A DNA stretch of 64,000 nt. It comes from Anaerobacillus alkalilacustris. GTDB taxonomy: Bacteria > Bacillota > Bacilli > Bacillales > Anaerobacillaceae. Made by a program: the position numbers and the translations under genes. The stretch lies in contig NZ_MLQR01000028.1 in NCBI RefSeq assembly GCF_001866005.1, positions 1-64,000 of the forward strand, written 5' to 3'. Shown here in pieces: positions 1 through 8,761 of this stretch. Every line of letters begins with the position of its first letter. Position 1 is the stretch's first letter. The notes beneath the pieces were generated by a model. The model worked only from the letters and a program-made list of their open reading frames with translations, was not told the origin of the DNA and did not search any database.

Positions 1-229
1 TATAAGAATCATTTACACCTTATTTTTAAATAACCAAAGCTATTCCGAACCAGCATTGAGTCGTTAATTATCAAAAACTGAAAAACATAGATCATCAGGT
101 TGTGTTTTTAAAAAATTTATTACACACCCTCTATTTCCTATTGCCTTTTTTAGAAAACAACTTAAAAACCTTTAAGATTTAGCCGCATCTTAACTCAATA
201 GCATAAATCCCAAGTTTTTTATTTTCACA

Positions 230-402
230 GAAAAAGCGCAAGCGCCTTGGTCACGAGCAGCTGCTCCTGTACCACTCCGTTTGCTCAAGAGCAAAGCAAC
301 TTCGTAGTAATCCAAGTAGTAGCTTCACTGGGGCGGCCTTTGACAGAAGCCTCTCTTTGGCTTCCGCGTGCTTCTACTGAGCGCGCGCTCTCTCAAGCCA
401 TG
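230..402 (+). repeat. Dispersed repeat R, copy 1 (3'-truncated)
   Basis: This is the left part of the R repeat family: it begins with the GCGCAAGCGCCTTGGTC segment shared with copies at 17911, 23433 and 34491, and keeps the CTTTGGCTTCC block, but lacks the conserved right end (GTTAGAAATTTATAAATTC). The rest of the gene-free stretch 1-470 is AT-rich; I see nothing else in it. Confidence 0.75.
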
Positions 403-470
403 GAAAAGTATAAATTTTATATAAAGGTTTTATAGAAATTAGATCTACTAACTATTTGTTGTAAAAACAC

Positions 471-519
471 AAAAAAAGATAAGCAAAGAAAGTAGTAGCC
501 TTCTTTACTCATCTTTTTT
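471..519 (-). terminator. Intrinsic terminator after yhaM
   Basis: On the minus strand an imperfect AAGATGAGTAAAGAA / TTCTTTGCTTATCTT stem is followed directly by a run of seven T. It lies just downstream of the yhaM stop codon. Confidence 0.75.
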
Positions 520-1483
520 ACTTATCAATGACGACCTTTTTTAATCTTTGTCCTAAAATTTTTGACCATTCAGACCACTCTCCTAGGGAAGTTTTTTCCA
601 AAAGTTGGTGGACAATCCCTAATTTTGTATCAAGAGCATCAACAAGATGAAGAGCAAATGCCTCTGGGATCATCGGCTCTATCGGGCTACCATATTCTCC
701 TTTACCATGAGAACTTAGTATCATATGTTCTAGTAATTCTACTTCCTGCGTATTGACATCTATGTTCAATCTTCGTGCCGTATCCCTAACATCATAGGCC
801 ATAGTGACAATATGTCCAATAAACTTAGATTGATCTGTAACTTTTGTAACGATGCCTTTTTCTATTTTATAGTCTTTGATTTTTGCTAAATCGTGGAGAA
901 TAGCACCACCGATTAGCAGATCACGATTTAGCATGTTTTTATATAAAATATAAACACTTTCACATAATCTAATTGTATTTAGTGTATGCCAAATAAGACC
1001 ACCATAACCTTGATGTCCGTGAATAGAGGCTGGGTATTGAACTAAAAATGGTTTATATAATTGATAAACTTGACTAACGATATTTTTTATTATTTTATTA
1101 TTTAAGCTCGAAATGGTATCTTCTATTTCACAAAAAGCATCATTAACATTAATCGGTGCTGTTGGTAAAAAATCAGAAATCGAAATAGTAACATCGTCTA
1201 GCGGTATTGCTAGATAAAAAACCTTTAAATCCATCGATTGTTGAAATTGTCTTGTAAAACCTTTTACAAGAATAACTTGTGGGAGCTCTTTTTGTAAGAG
1301 ATCGTATAATTGATAATCGATCTCTTTTAAATCCCATTTACGCGCCTTGATTTCCCCAGAAGCATCTGCCAAAGTCATTTCAAAGTATGCTCCGTTTTTT
1401 CCTAGCTTCGTTTGTATATTAGTGAGTAAAAAATATTCTTTTATTGTCTCGTTCACCTTCAAGTTTTGAATAACTCTCCGCAC
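518..1483 (-). CDS. yhaM: 3'-5' exoribonuclease YhaM
   Basis: 321 aa, close to the usual YhaM length. YhaM is a cytoplasmic 3'-to-5' exoribonuclease that shortens RNA ends. The N-terminal ~110 residues look like the OB-fold nucleic-acid-binding domain (stretch around FEMTLADASGEIKARKWD), and the C-terminal half is an HD metal-dependent phosphohydrolase domain: the H of IWHTLNT, the HD pair in GGAILHDLAKI, and the downstream HM of LEHMILSSHGKGEYG. It stands alone with its own terminator and is followed on the same strand by nothing inside the window. The assignment to this family is firm; substrate choice is taken from the B. subtilis protein. Confidence 0.9.
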   Translation of the reverse strand: MRRVIQNLKVNETIKEYFLLTNIQTKLGKNGAYFEMTLADASGEIKARKWDLKEIDYQLYDLLQKELPQVILVKGFTRQFQQSMDLKVFYLAIPLDDVTISISDFLPTAPINVNDAFCEIEDTISSLNNKIIKNIVSQVYQLYKPFLVQYPASIHGHQGYGGLIWHTLNTIRLCESVYILYKNMLNRDLLIGGAILHDLAKIKDYKIEKGIVTKVTDQSKFIGHIVTMAYDVRDTARRLNIDVNTQEVELLEHMILSSHGKGEYGSPIEPMIPEAFALHLVDALDTKLGIVHQLLEKTSLGEWSEWSKILGQRLKKVVIDK

Positions 1484-1526
1484 AGTATATCTCCTCTCAC
1501 CTATTGTAAATGAAAGCTATGTTCTT

Positions 1527-2252
1527 TCACGAAGAAATAAATACAAAGTTTACATCCCCACCTGAAATTTTCGCTACTTCTTCTATAATTGTTTTTGCAG
1601 TTGAGATATCGACACTTTCTTCTTCGAAAAGAAACAAATTATTGGTTGCATATTCATAAGCTTCTGCTTCACGAATTGAGTCTTTATCAAAATAAGTGAT
1701 ATTTTCCCCATAATCAAATTTCGTTGCAAATGGTTTTAAAAATCCAAATTGATGTAAATATTCAACCGCTTTAATACGTTTGCATGCATACGGAAAACGA
1801 AACTTTGCTAAAAAAAGTTTATTCCCGTTATCGTCCTCTATAAGTACATTTAAATCATGATTTGGAACTAAATTAGTAGCTTTATATGAAACTTTATTTC
1901 GAAAATGATGGAATTCCTTTATTCCAAGCATATGCAAAATATTTAACGTTTCAAGCATTTTACTATTGGTATTTAACCAAACCTCGTTTAATGTGTCATC
2001 CCTTAAAACAAACGTATACCTTAGCTTTTTTACTAACTTACGATATGCATTTTTCATACTGGCTTCATATTCTTTACGATTATAAAATACTCGCCTGTGT
2101 AAGTATCCAGTCTTTTCAACGACCTCATTATATGGTGTCTTTTCAATATTATGCAATTCGAATTCACAAATATCTGATATAAACGGCAAGATCGACTTTA
2201 CATATTCTTCAACTTGTTCGGGATCTTCGCTATAATATGCGAATCGGTTCAA
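1527..2252 (-). CDS. Hypothetical protein, 241 aa
   Basis: I do not recognise this protein. It is soluble by inspection (no signal peptide or membrane segment), rich in Tyr, Phe, Lys and Glu, starts MNRFAYYSEDPEQVEEYV and ends with a short hydrophobic stretch NFVFISS. A basic central block (residues ~70-80, YRKLVKKLRYTFVLRDD) is followed by a probable second alpha/beta region. It lies 44 bp upstream of yhaM on the same strand, so the two may be co-transcribed. Coding potential is supported by an intact long frame and a GGGGTAC ribosome binding site upstream of the ATG. Confidence 0.75.
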   Translation of the reverse strand: MNRFAYYSEDPEQVEEYVKSILPFISDICEFELHNIEKTPYNEVVEKTGYLHRRVFYNRKEYEASMKNAYRKLVKKLRYTFVLRDDTLNEVWLNTNSKMLETLNILHMLGIKEFHHFRNKVSYKATNLVPNHDLNVLIEDDNGNKLFLAKFRFPYACKRIKAVEYLHQFGFLKPFATKFDYGENITYFDKDSIREAEAYEYATNNLFLFEEESVDISTAKTIIEEVAKISGGDVNFVFISS

Positions 2253-2373
2253 TTTGTACCCCCCTTATCATTCCTTTGATACAAATTATGCAAGAAAGAC
2301 ACGATAGAGAACTGATGAATGAAATGAGGTAAATGAATCGATAAATAAATAATATATTTTTAGTTCGTTTCTT

Positions 2374-2403
2374 TTGTACTATATCAATATGATTTATTAT
2401 AAT
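2374..2403 (+). promoter_or_regulatory. Sigma-A promoter for folE2
   Basis: TTGTAC (2374-2379), 18-bp spacer, TATAAT (2398-2403). It is 42 bp upstream of the folE2 start. I looked for a Zur-type operator here and did not find one. Confidence 0.6.
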
Positions 2404-2445
2404 AAGAGAAGTTCGTGTTCATCTACAAAAAGTGAGGTTATTACT

Positions 2446-3354
2446 ATGCATAAAACTTTCGATTTACCGTCTAAGAAAGAGAGACACAAGCGCTTTGGGT
2501 CAGTACCACCAATTAAAGGAACAAAGCCTAAAAATAAAGACGAAATGAAGGACTTACAAAATACACCAAATGATTTTCTTTTCTCCATAAATTCAGTAGG
2601 CATCAGTAATGTCAAACATCCTGTTATACTCCATTCTGACCTTTTGCCATCTGTCCAAACTACGATTGGTACTTTTTCATTAACAACAAGCCTTACTCAA
2701 ATGTCCAAAGGAATAAATATGAGTCGTTTAACTGAGCTTCTTCAAAAATATCATGAAGAAGAAGGGTTTGTCTTATCTTTTGAGCAATTACGTCGCTTTA
2801 CAAAAGAACTTGCAGTAATAATGAATCAAACTGCGGCATCTATCGAAGTAACATTCCCTTGGTTTTTTGAACGTAAAAGCCCAGCTTTAGCCAAAGTCGG
2901 TTTAATGCATGCTGATGCAAAAATTTCTGTTACATATGACCAAGAGACAAAACAGTTTACATATGTAACGGGATTAACAGCAGCTGTAACTACACTGTGT
3001 CCTTGTTCTAAAGAAATAAGTGAGTACAGTGCTCATAACCAACGTGGATATGTCCGTATTGAAACAGAACTTTATTCTGACAGTATAGGTGAAAAAGATT
3101 GGAAAAAGATTCTATTAGAAGCAGCTGAATCTAATGCTAGTGCATCACTTCATCCAGTATTAAAACGACCAGATGAAAAAATGGTTACAGAAAAGGCTTA
3201 TGAAAACCCTAGATTTGTGGAAGATATGGTTCGTTTAGTCGCTGCAGATCTTTATGAGAATAATGATATAAGAGCTTTTACTGTAGAGTGTAGAAACGAA
3301 GAATCCATCCATGTTCATGATGCAGTTGCAACAATAAAGTTTGAAAAAGAGTAA
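2446..3354 (+). CDS. folE2: GTP cyclohydrolase FolE2 (type IB)
   Basis: 302 aa from the ATG at 2446, chosen because GTGAGG (2432-2437) is correctly spaced; an earlier in-frame ATG lacks this. FolE2 converts GTP to 7,8-dihydroneopterin triphosphate, the first step of tetrahydrofolate (and queuosine) synthesis, and is the metal-flexible alternative to FolE. The family's Cys is in TTLCPCSKEIS, the nearby His in SAHNQRGYV, and the conserved LHPVLKRPDEK segment precedes the catalytic/metal Glu residues. The gene is monocistronic with its own promoter and terminator. In B. subtilis folE2 is a zinc-limitation gene; no Zur site is visible here, so regulation may differ. Confidence 0.93.
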   Translation: MHKTFDLPSKKERHKRFGSVPPIKGTKPKNKDEMKDLQNTPNDFLFSINSVGISNVKHPVILHSDLLPSVQTTIGTFSLTTSLTQMSKGINMSRLTELLQKYHEEEGFVLSFEQLRRFTKELAVIMNQTAASIEVTFPWFFERKSPALAKVGLMHADAKISVTYDQETKQFTYVTGLTAAVTTLCPCSKEISEYSAHNQRGYVRIETELYSDSIGEKDWKKILLEAAESNASASLHPVLKRPDEKMVTEKAYENPRFVEDMVRLVAADLYENNDIRAFTVECRNEESIHVHDAVATIKFEKE

Positions 3355-3374
3355 TTCTCTTCATAAAACTCAAC

Positions 3375-3413
3375 AAAAAACGGGATTAGGTACAAGACCT
3401 AACCCCGTTTTTA
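3375..3413 (+). terminator. Terminator after folE2
   Basis: AAAAACGGGATTAGGT / ACCTAACCCCGTTTTT, a 16-bp stem with one mismatch, ending in a T run. Confidence 0.85.
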
Positions 3414-3423
3414 CTAAAAGATA

Positions 3424-3498
3424 AGAATTTATAAATTTCCAACTTAGAAACTGTCTAGCGCAAGCGCCTATCGCTCGTTACCAAGGCACTTATTCTTT
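3424..3498 (-). repeat. Dispersed repeat R, copy 2 (minimal, reversed)
   Basis: Reverse-oriented short R copy: the right end (AATTTATAAATTTCCAACTT ... CTGTCTAG) is fused to the left end (CGTTACCAAGGCACTTATTC) with the middle missing. The right end abuts the folE2 terminator. Confidence 0.65.
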
Positions 3499-3500
3499 TC

Positions 3501-4475
3501 CTAACCATTTGATGCATTTAATGAAATTGCTCGATTGCAAGATTCCATTAAATTATCGATAATTGTTTGTACTGGTAAAATATCTTTTATTTCACTAACT
3601 CTAGCCCCTGCAAAAACGATACCATTTTCAACATTACCTTTTACAGCTTGAACTAAAGAGTCTAACGTACAGAATTGATAATTACAGTGCTTTAAACAAG
3701 AATAACATTTATCAATCTTAATCTTTTCAAGATTATTTACTTTTTCGACAAAGCTATTTTTGATTGCTCTACCATGAAGGCCTACAGTTGTTTTTACTAA
3801 AACTGTTTCTCCTTCTTGGCAATTAAGATACTTTTGTTTGTATGCATCAGCTGCATCACATTCAACACTTGCTACAAAACGTGTACCCATTTGAACTCCA
3901 GACGCACCCATCTGTAGTGCTTTAGCGATATCTTCACCAGTCATAATTCCACCTGCAGCAATAACTGGAATATCAACAGCTTCGACTACTTCTGGCAAAA
4001 TATCAAAAAGAGGACGATCAGTTCCTAAATGCCCACCAGCCTCAAAGCCTTCAACAACAACAGCTGCTGCGCCTAGACGTTGAGAGATCTTCGCTAATTT
4101 ACCAGATGATACGATAGAAATTACTGGCACTCCGTATTCTTTACCCCATTGATACATATCTCGGGAAATACCTGCACCAGAAATGATAAAGTCAACTTTT
4201 TCTTCCATCGCTGCTTTAATTGTGTTTGCAAAATCTGTCATCGCAAATAATACGTTTACTCCTATATATCCTTTGCCGTTTGTTAATTCACGCGCTTTTC
4301 GAATTTGTGCTCTCATCTCATCGATAGAAATACCTGTTCCTGAAATGATTCCAATTCCACCTGCGTTAGCAACTGCTGAAGCTAATCCGCTTAAAGAAAT
4401 AGCAATTCCCATTCCACCTTGCATAATTGGTACTTTCGGTGTCATATGTGCGATTTTTAACTGTGGTATATTCAA
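3501..4475 (-). CDS. NAD(P)H-dependent flavin oxidoreductase / nitronate monooxygenase family
   Basis: 324 aa, FMN-binding TIM-barrel of the nitronate monooxygenase/2-nitropropane dioxygenase family. Visible marks are the N-terminal PIMQGGMGIAISLSGLASAV strand, the EGFEAGGHLGTDR loop, the phosphate-binding IPVIAAGGIMTGEDIAKAL and MGASGVQMGTRF. Near the C terminus is a cysteine cluster (CYSCLKHC...FC, residues ~254-268), seen in a subgroup of these proteins and possibly binding metal or an Fe-S cluster. FabK (enoyl-ACP reductase II) is a close relative, so a lipid role cannot be excluded. Single gene, convergent with folE2. Confidence 0.8.
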   Translation of the reverse strand: MNIPQLKIAHMTPKVPIMQGGMGIAISLSGLASAVANAGGIGIISGTGISIDEMRAQIRKARELTNGKGYIGVNVLFAMTDFANTIKAAMEEKVDFIISGAGISRDMYQWGKEYGVPVISIVSSGKLAKISQRLGAAAVVVEGFEAGGHLGTDRPLFDILPEVVEAVDIPVIAAGGIMTGEDIAKALQMGASGVQMGTRFVASVECDAADAYKQKYLNCQEGETVLVKTTVGLHGRAIKNSFVEKVNNLEKIKIDKCYSCLKHCNYQFCTLDSLVQAVKGNVENGIVFAGARVSEIKDILPVQTIIDNLMESCNRAISLNASNG

Positions 4476-4612
4476 AAGAGCTCCCCCTCATAAAAAAACT
4501 AATATCATGAAACATGGTTTGGTTTGTTACTTTCATCTATGATTGAACTTATAATTTTACTTTCCATGTTATTAATAAAATCGTACCAATTCAAAAGACT
4601 AAATGCAAGTGC

Positions 4613-4648
4613 TTTTTATTACCTAGTAATAATAATTGGTAATAAAAA
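4613..4648. repeat. 11-bp perfect inverted repeat upstream of the flavin oxidoreductase
   Basis: TTTTTATTACC (4613-4623) and GGTAATAAAAA (4638-4648) around a 14-nt centre, about 140 bp upstream of the start of the flavin oxidoreductase gene. It could be an operator or a weak AT-rich terminator; the sequence does not decide. Confidence 0.45.
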
Positions 4649-4685
4649 TTTTACAAATCCATGATGTTTATCACTTGACTATTCA

Positions 4686-4720
4686 AAGAAAACAGACCGC
4701 GCTATGCAGTCTGTTTTCTT
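4686..4720 (-). terminator. Terminator after the DUF4349 gene
   Basis: 12-bp perfect stem AAGAAAACAGAC / GTCTGTTTTCTT; the stop codon of the upstream minus-strand gene sits at its edge. Confidence 0.8.
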
Positions 4721-5625
4721 TAACCTTCAAAAGGATTATTACCTCTCTTTTTTCTTACATATATTACCATAAACAAGACAAGAATTGCTAATGGAATGAA
4801 AACTGGACTTAGTCCAATTGCTAATATTATAACCGTTGAAAAAAATGACATTAGTCCATTAATACTGTCCATGAACAGACTTTTTGCTTTGACCCATGTA
4901 TTCAAAACTTCCTTATCTTGAATGGTTGGTATCTTTACAAGTTTCTCAGTTAAATAAATCGACACAGTAGAATAATCTACATTTGTCTGTAAATAATTAA
5001 TTCTTCCTACAAGTTGTTCGATTTCTTCTTGAACTTTTGCTAAATCACTTGATATTTTTAACAAATCTTCTGTTTGTTCAGCTTTCTCCATAAAATCAAG
5101 TAATCTTGCCTCAACAACTCTTTTAGAGCGTAAACGGGCATCTAAATCAATATACTCTTCTGTAACGTCATTTCCGCTAACGTGCCGGTCTTGGACTTTA
5201 ATACTTACTGATTCTACTTCATGTATAAAAGAATGAAAAGATTTTTGTGGAACTTTCACAACTAAATTTCCATTTATTCGATCTTCACCACTAAAATAAA
5301 TGGAAGATTCTACAACATATCCACCAATAGCGTTTACTCTCTGTTGAATATTTGCTTCTACTTGTTCATAGTCATTTACTTCTAGCGATAAGTTAGCATT
5401 ATATATGACCATTCGTTCCGTCGAATTTAAACGTTGCTCTTCGATTGTTTCTGTTGTCCGAAAGCCTTCTTGAATGGGTACCGTCTCTTTATCCATCACT
5501 GCCTCTTCCATAACCATTGGAATTCCAGCATATCCCCCATCAATACTTTGACTTTCATTACTACTACATCCTGCTACTAGAAAAATGCTAATGAAAATAA
5601 AAACAGCATTATATACCTTTTGCAT
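4720..5625 (-). CDS. DUF4349 lipoprotein
   Basis: 301 aa. An N-terminal lipoprotein signal (hydrophobic AVFIFISIFLVAGCSS, lipobox VAGC with Cys at residue ~20) predicts attachment to the outside of the membrane. The middle carries the DUF4349 pattern: STERMVIYNANLSLEVNDYE, a GGYVVESS segment, then a coiled coil around residues 150-210 (ARLRSKRVVEARLLDFMEKA ... KVQEEIEQLVGRINYL). A C-terminal transmembrane helix (FSTVIILAIGLSPVFIPLAI) ends in a basic tail. Function of DUF4349 is unknown; such proteins are thought to act at the cell envelope. Single gene with its own terminator. Confidence 0.85.
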   Translation of the reverse strand: MQKVYNAVFIFISIFLVAGCSSNESQSIDGGYAGIPMVMEEAVMDKETVPIQEGFRTTETIEEQRLNSTERMVIYNANLSLEVNDYEQVEANIQQRVNAIGGYVVESSIYFSGEDRINGNLVVKVPQKSFHSFIHEVESVSIKVQDRHVSGNDVTEEYIDLDARLRSKRVVEARLLDFMEKAEQTEDLLKISSDLAKVQEEIEQLVGRINYLQTNVDYSTVSIYLTEKLVKIPTIQDKEVLNTWVKAKSLFMDSINGLMSFFSTVIILAIGLSPVFIPLAILVLFMVIYVRKKRGNNPFEG

Positions 5626-5707
5626 ATGACCACCTCAATTCACTTTTAAATGTTAGACGATCTAATCAAAAAAAAGTTTCATTAATTTTACACTTTCCAA
5701 ACGCGTC

Positions 5708-5770
5708 AAGAAAAGCGCAAGGCGCCTGGAGCTAGACAGGTTCCAAGTTAGAAATTTATAAATTCTGATT
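5708..5770 (+). repeat. Dispersed repeat R, copy 3 (minimal)
   Basis: About 60 bp: AAGAAAAGCGCAAGGCGCC joined to GGAGCTAGACAGG and the right end CCAAGTTAGAAATTTATAAA. It contains both conserved ends and no middle. Its right end is 8 bp from the terminator of the downstream minus-strand gene. Confidence 0.75.
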
Positions 5771-5777
5771 ATATAGA

Positions 5778-5813
5778 AGATAACAAGGTTACCAATCAGC
5801 AACCTTGTTATCT
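5778..5813 (-). terminator. Terminator after the GNAT gene
   Basis: 13-bp perfect stem AGATAACAAGGTT / AACCTTGTTATCT with a 10-nt loop, adjoining the GNAT stop codon. Confidence 0.8.
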
Positions 5814-6484
5814 TACAAATTATATTTGAATGGATTTTTCCATTCCATAAGAACACCATAGTTATATGATTCTTCATCTTCTAAATAGTTTCCTACTATC
5901 GTTACAGGTAATCTACCACACTGAAGTAAAAATGTAATCACAGGATCACGTATTCCGCCCCGAACAACATTTTCCAAATATTCTTCTGGTGTCAGTTGAG
6001 AAGCTAGTTTATGGTAACCTGGCATCCTTCCACCACCTAGTAGTCGATCAAGTTTTTTATGAACAACGACATCGTACATAGAGTCCATAAGAACCTTTCC
6101 CAGCTTATGTTTCCTATAAGATGGTCTTACACAAATGTCAACAACATAGAGGGTATTCCCATTAGGATTGTGATTACCTATATAGCCATTATCGGTAATG
6201 TCCTCCCAATTATGCCAAGGATGTAATGGGTCAAACTCAACAAGTAGACCTGTCATAGAGCCAGCGATCTCCCCTTCTACTTCAATGCAAAGGGCACCTT
6301 CTGGAAATAAGGTAGTATGATTTGTCAGTTGATCCACATTCCACCAAAGCTCTGGTGGAAATGGCGGTGGAAAACTTTCTTTTTGGATTTGAATTAACTC
6401 ATCAAAGTCCTCTTTTTGATAATTCCGTACAACCACTTTTAACGGTTTTCCCTCATGAAAATGGTAAATTTCTTTTTTGTACAT
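5813..6484 (-). CDS. GNAT N-acetyltransferase (paired with a carbon-nitrogen hydrolase)
   Basis: 223 aa from the ATG at 6484; TTG codons 3 and 9 nt upstream are also in frame, but the AAGGGG site is better spaced for ATG. The fold is GNAT: VVRNYQKEDFDELIQIQ at the start, then YVVDICVRPSYRKHKLGKVL, the V/I-R-x-x-R/K-x-x-G-x-A/G-like acetyl-CoA pyrophosphate loop. Substrate unknown. It is 60 bp downstream of the hydrolase gene on the same strand and most likely co-transcribed. In B. subtilis YhcX, as I recall it, a GNAT-like domain and a carbon-nitrogen hydrolase are fused in one ~510-aa chain; here they are two genes and in the opposite order. Confidence 0.8.
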   Translation of the reverse strand: MYKKEIYHFHEGKPLKVVVRNYQKEDFDELIQIQKESFPPPFPPELWWNVDQLTNHTTLFPEGALCIEVEGEIAGSMTGLLVEFDPLHPWHNWEDITDNGYIGNHNPNGNTLYVVDICVRPSYRKHKLGKVLMDSMYDVVVHKKLDRLLGGGRMPGYHKLASQLTPEEYLENVVRGGIRDPVITFLLQCGRLPVTIVGNYLEDEESYNYGVLMEWKNPFKYNL

Positions 6485-6544
6485 CAAAAACAAAACCCCT
6501 TTTCACGTTTTGAATTAAGTTAGACTTCATACATACTACTATAC

Positions 6545-7432
6545 CTATCCAATAAGTTCGTCTTTACGTACTAATTGTACCCAATCTGGGTAGAGGTCTG
6601 TCCTACGGTCACGCCATGTCGTAACAGATCCTTCGTTTCTTACTTCATATAGTAAATCTAAATCAAGATCACCAGTAATAATCATATCGTTATTTATGTC
6701 GCCTTCTATGAGAACTCCTCGTTGCGGAAATGGAACATCGTTAGGTGTAATGATTGCAGCTTGACCATAATTCATTCGCATAAAATCAACAGTTGGAAGC
6801 GAACCTATTGTGCCAGTCGTTACTACATAAATTTGATTTTCTATTGTTCTAGCATGACAAGAATAACGTACACGGTGAAAACCATGGGAATCGTCTGTAC
6901 AAGAAGGACAAAAAACCACATCTGCCCCCATTGCCTTTGCCATGCGAACTATTTCAGGGAACTCAATATCATAACATGTTAACACAGCAATTCTACCTTT
7001 GAATGTATCAAACACTTGTAAACCTTCCCCACCTGTTATGTTCCACTCCTCGCGTTCTGTAGGGGTGATATGAAGCTTTGGTTGAAAACCAATTCTTCCA
7101 TCAGGAAAAAATAAATGAGCAACATTGTATAGCTTTCCTTCCTGCTCAATTACATGCGTTCCACCAATAATGTGCATTCCATGTTGCTTGGCCAATGTAC
7201 TAAACAACTGCTGGTATCTAGTTGTAAATCGCGGTAAATCTTGAATGGTTCCTATCCTTTGCTCTTCCCCTTTAATTGACATTAATTGAGTAGTTATAAA
7301 CTCAGGAAATAATACGAAATCAGATTTAAATTCTGCAGCAGTTTTCACATAGTGAGTCACTTGGTTTTCAAACTCCTGAAAACTATTGATTGTGTGTAGA
7401 TGATATTGAACAGCTGAAACGCGCAGCTTCAT
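6545..7432 (-). CDS. Carbon-nitrogen hydrolase (nitrilase superfamily)
   Basis: 295 aa, full length for the nitrilase/omega-amidase superfamily. The catalytic Glu-Lys-Cys triad is visible: Glu in DFVLFPEFITTQ (residue ~42), Lys in GFQPKLHITPTER, and Cys in RIAVLTCYDIEFPE (residue ~150). It would hydrolyse an amide, carbamoyl or nitrile bond in a small molecule; the substrate cannot be read from sequence. It is first in a two-gene unit with the GNAT gene. The upstream AAGGGGG ribosome site supports the ATG. Confidence 0.87.
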   Translation of the reverse strand: MKLRVSAVQYHLHTINSFQEFENQVTHYVKTAAEFKSDFVLFPEFITTQLMSIKGEEQRIGTIQDLPRFTTRYQQLFSTLAKQHGMHIIGGTHVIEQEGKLYNVAHLFFPDGRIGFQPKLHITPTEREEWNITGGEGLQVFDTFKGRIAVLTCYDIEFPEIVRMAKAMGADVVFCPSCTDDSHGFHRVRYSCHARTIENQIYVVTTGTIGSLPTVDFMRMNYGQAAIITPNDVPFPQRGVLIEGDINNDMIITGDLDLDLLYEVRNEGSVTTWRDRRTDLYPDWVQLVRKDELIG

Positions 7433-7578
7433 ATCAAAACCCCCTTTTATAACCGTTTAATATATTTGTTAGGTCTTTTACCAACAAACTGAATTCTAAC
7501 ATAATTTAATCGCGATACTATATAATTTTGATAAAAAAATTGTGATTCGTAATCATAGCATTCCGTTATATTCCACAA

Positions 7579-7607
7579 AAAAACGGGCTTACTATAGTAA
7601 GTCCCGT
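7579..7607 (-). terminator. Terminator after ypcP
   Basis: ACGGGCTTACTATAGTAAGT then CCCGT form a stem; on the minus strand it is followed by TTTTTTT. Confidence 0.8.
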
Positions 7608-7613
7608 ACTATT

Positions 7614-8522
7614 TTAAACTAAAGGCTCAACATTCATTTTCAACCCTTCAATGAAGGACCCACCCTTTAATAACCGCGAAAATTCTAACTCTTCTAGCAT
7701 TGTAATAATCTTCATTTCATCAAAATCTCGTAAACAATCTTCAATATTAATCTCAACTGGTGTTTCACAGTGGATTTCAGCTAATTTCCTAGATAAATGT
7801 AGCATTTCAATCTCTGTTTCAATTTTATTACGAACTCCTTTAGGAAGCTTAGCTAAATTTTCAAGAATTCCATCAATTGTTTCGTATTCTTTAAGTAACT
7901 TAGTAGCGGTTTTCTCACCTATTCCTTTAACACCTGGATAATTATCACTTGCATCACCCATTAATCCTTTTAAATCAATAAACTGTGAGGGTGTTAATCC
8001 TTTTTCTTCTTGAAGCTTGTCCAACGTAAATACTTCATAATTGGACATCCCTTTCTTCATAATGATAGGTTGAATGTTTTCACTCACTAGCTGTAAACTA
8101 TCATGGTCTCCAGTTAGGATTTGAATTAGAAGCTGATCACTGTATTTTTTCGCAATAGTTCCTATACAATCATCCGCCTCATATCCCTCAACACCAACAT
8201 TTGGAATATTAAAGCTAGCTACAACCTTTTTAACTAACTCAAACTGTGGAATTAACTCCTCAGGTGGTTCACTACGATTTGCTTTATAATTGGGATATAG
8301 CTCATTACGAAACGTTTTTGCCCCCATATCCCAACAGCAAAGAACATGAGTCGGTTGAAAAGTTCGAATCGCATCTTGCATGTATTTAACAAAGCCAAAT
8401 ATTGCATTTGTCGGTACACCTTTACTCGTTTTCATAATTGAACCAGTATAGGAAGTAGCAAAATAGCCACGAAACAGAAGGGCCATACCATCGATAATCA
8501 TGAGAGAGTTTTTATTTGACAA
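7614..8522 (-). CDS. ypcP: 5'-3' exonuclease (YpcP/ExoIX-type flap nuclease)
   Basis: 302 aa, matching stand-alone 5' nuclease domains like B. subtilis YpcP (Pol I N-terminal domain relatives). It should remove RNA primers and 5' flaps in replication and repair. Metal-binding acidic residues are seen in LMIIDGMALLFRGYF (near N terminus), GVEGYEADDCIGTIA, LTGDHDSLQLV and LKGLMGDASDNYPGVKGIGE; the last leads into a helix-hairpin-helix (GIGEKTATKLLKEYETIDGI). Single gene; GGAGATGAT ribosome site before the ATG. Confidence 0.92.
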   Translation of the reverse strand: MSNKNSLMIIDGMALLFRGYFATSYTGSIMKTSKGVPTNAIFGFVKYMQDAIRTFQPTHVLCCWDMGAKTFRNELYPNYKANRSEPPEELIPQFELVKKVVASFNIPNVGVEGYEADDCIGTIAKKYSDQLLIQILTGDHDSLQLVSENIQPIIMKKGMSNYEVFTLDKLQEEKGLTPSQFIDLKGLMGDASDNYPGVKGIGEKTATKLLKEYETIDGILENLAKLPKGVRNKIETEIEMLHLSRKLAEIHCETPVEINIEDCLRDFDEMKIITMLEELEFSRLLKGGSFIEGLKMNVEPLV

Positions 8523-8651
8523 AAGATCATCTCCTTAATGATTTTATTTGTAAATTAGATTCATACACGTATAATCGATTTTCTTTAAAACTCATAACTA
8601 TGATCTTAACAAAAAACTACATAGAAAGATAGATCGTGAGGATTTTTCGAT

Positions 8652-8680
8652 ATTTTCTGTTCATTCATTTAACAGAAAAT
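8652..8680. repeat. 10-bp perfect inverted repeat in the ypcP / exporter spacer
   Basis: ATTTTCTGTT (8652-8661) and AACAGAAAAT (8671-8680). It lies in the divergent spacer between ypcP and the exporter, about 80 bp upstream of the likely exporter promoter, and could be an operator. The ~300-bp spacer is otherwise AT-rich. Confidence 0.4.
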
Positions 8681-8761
8681 GTTAGGATATAATAATTAAT
8701 TTCATAATTTATTACTTTCATCACTTAGATATGTATAATTAATTATATATGTGGCTCATTT

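Noticed and set aside
2260..2445. Zur operator upstream of folE2
   Set aside because: Expected by analogy with B. subtilis, but no matching palindrome is present.
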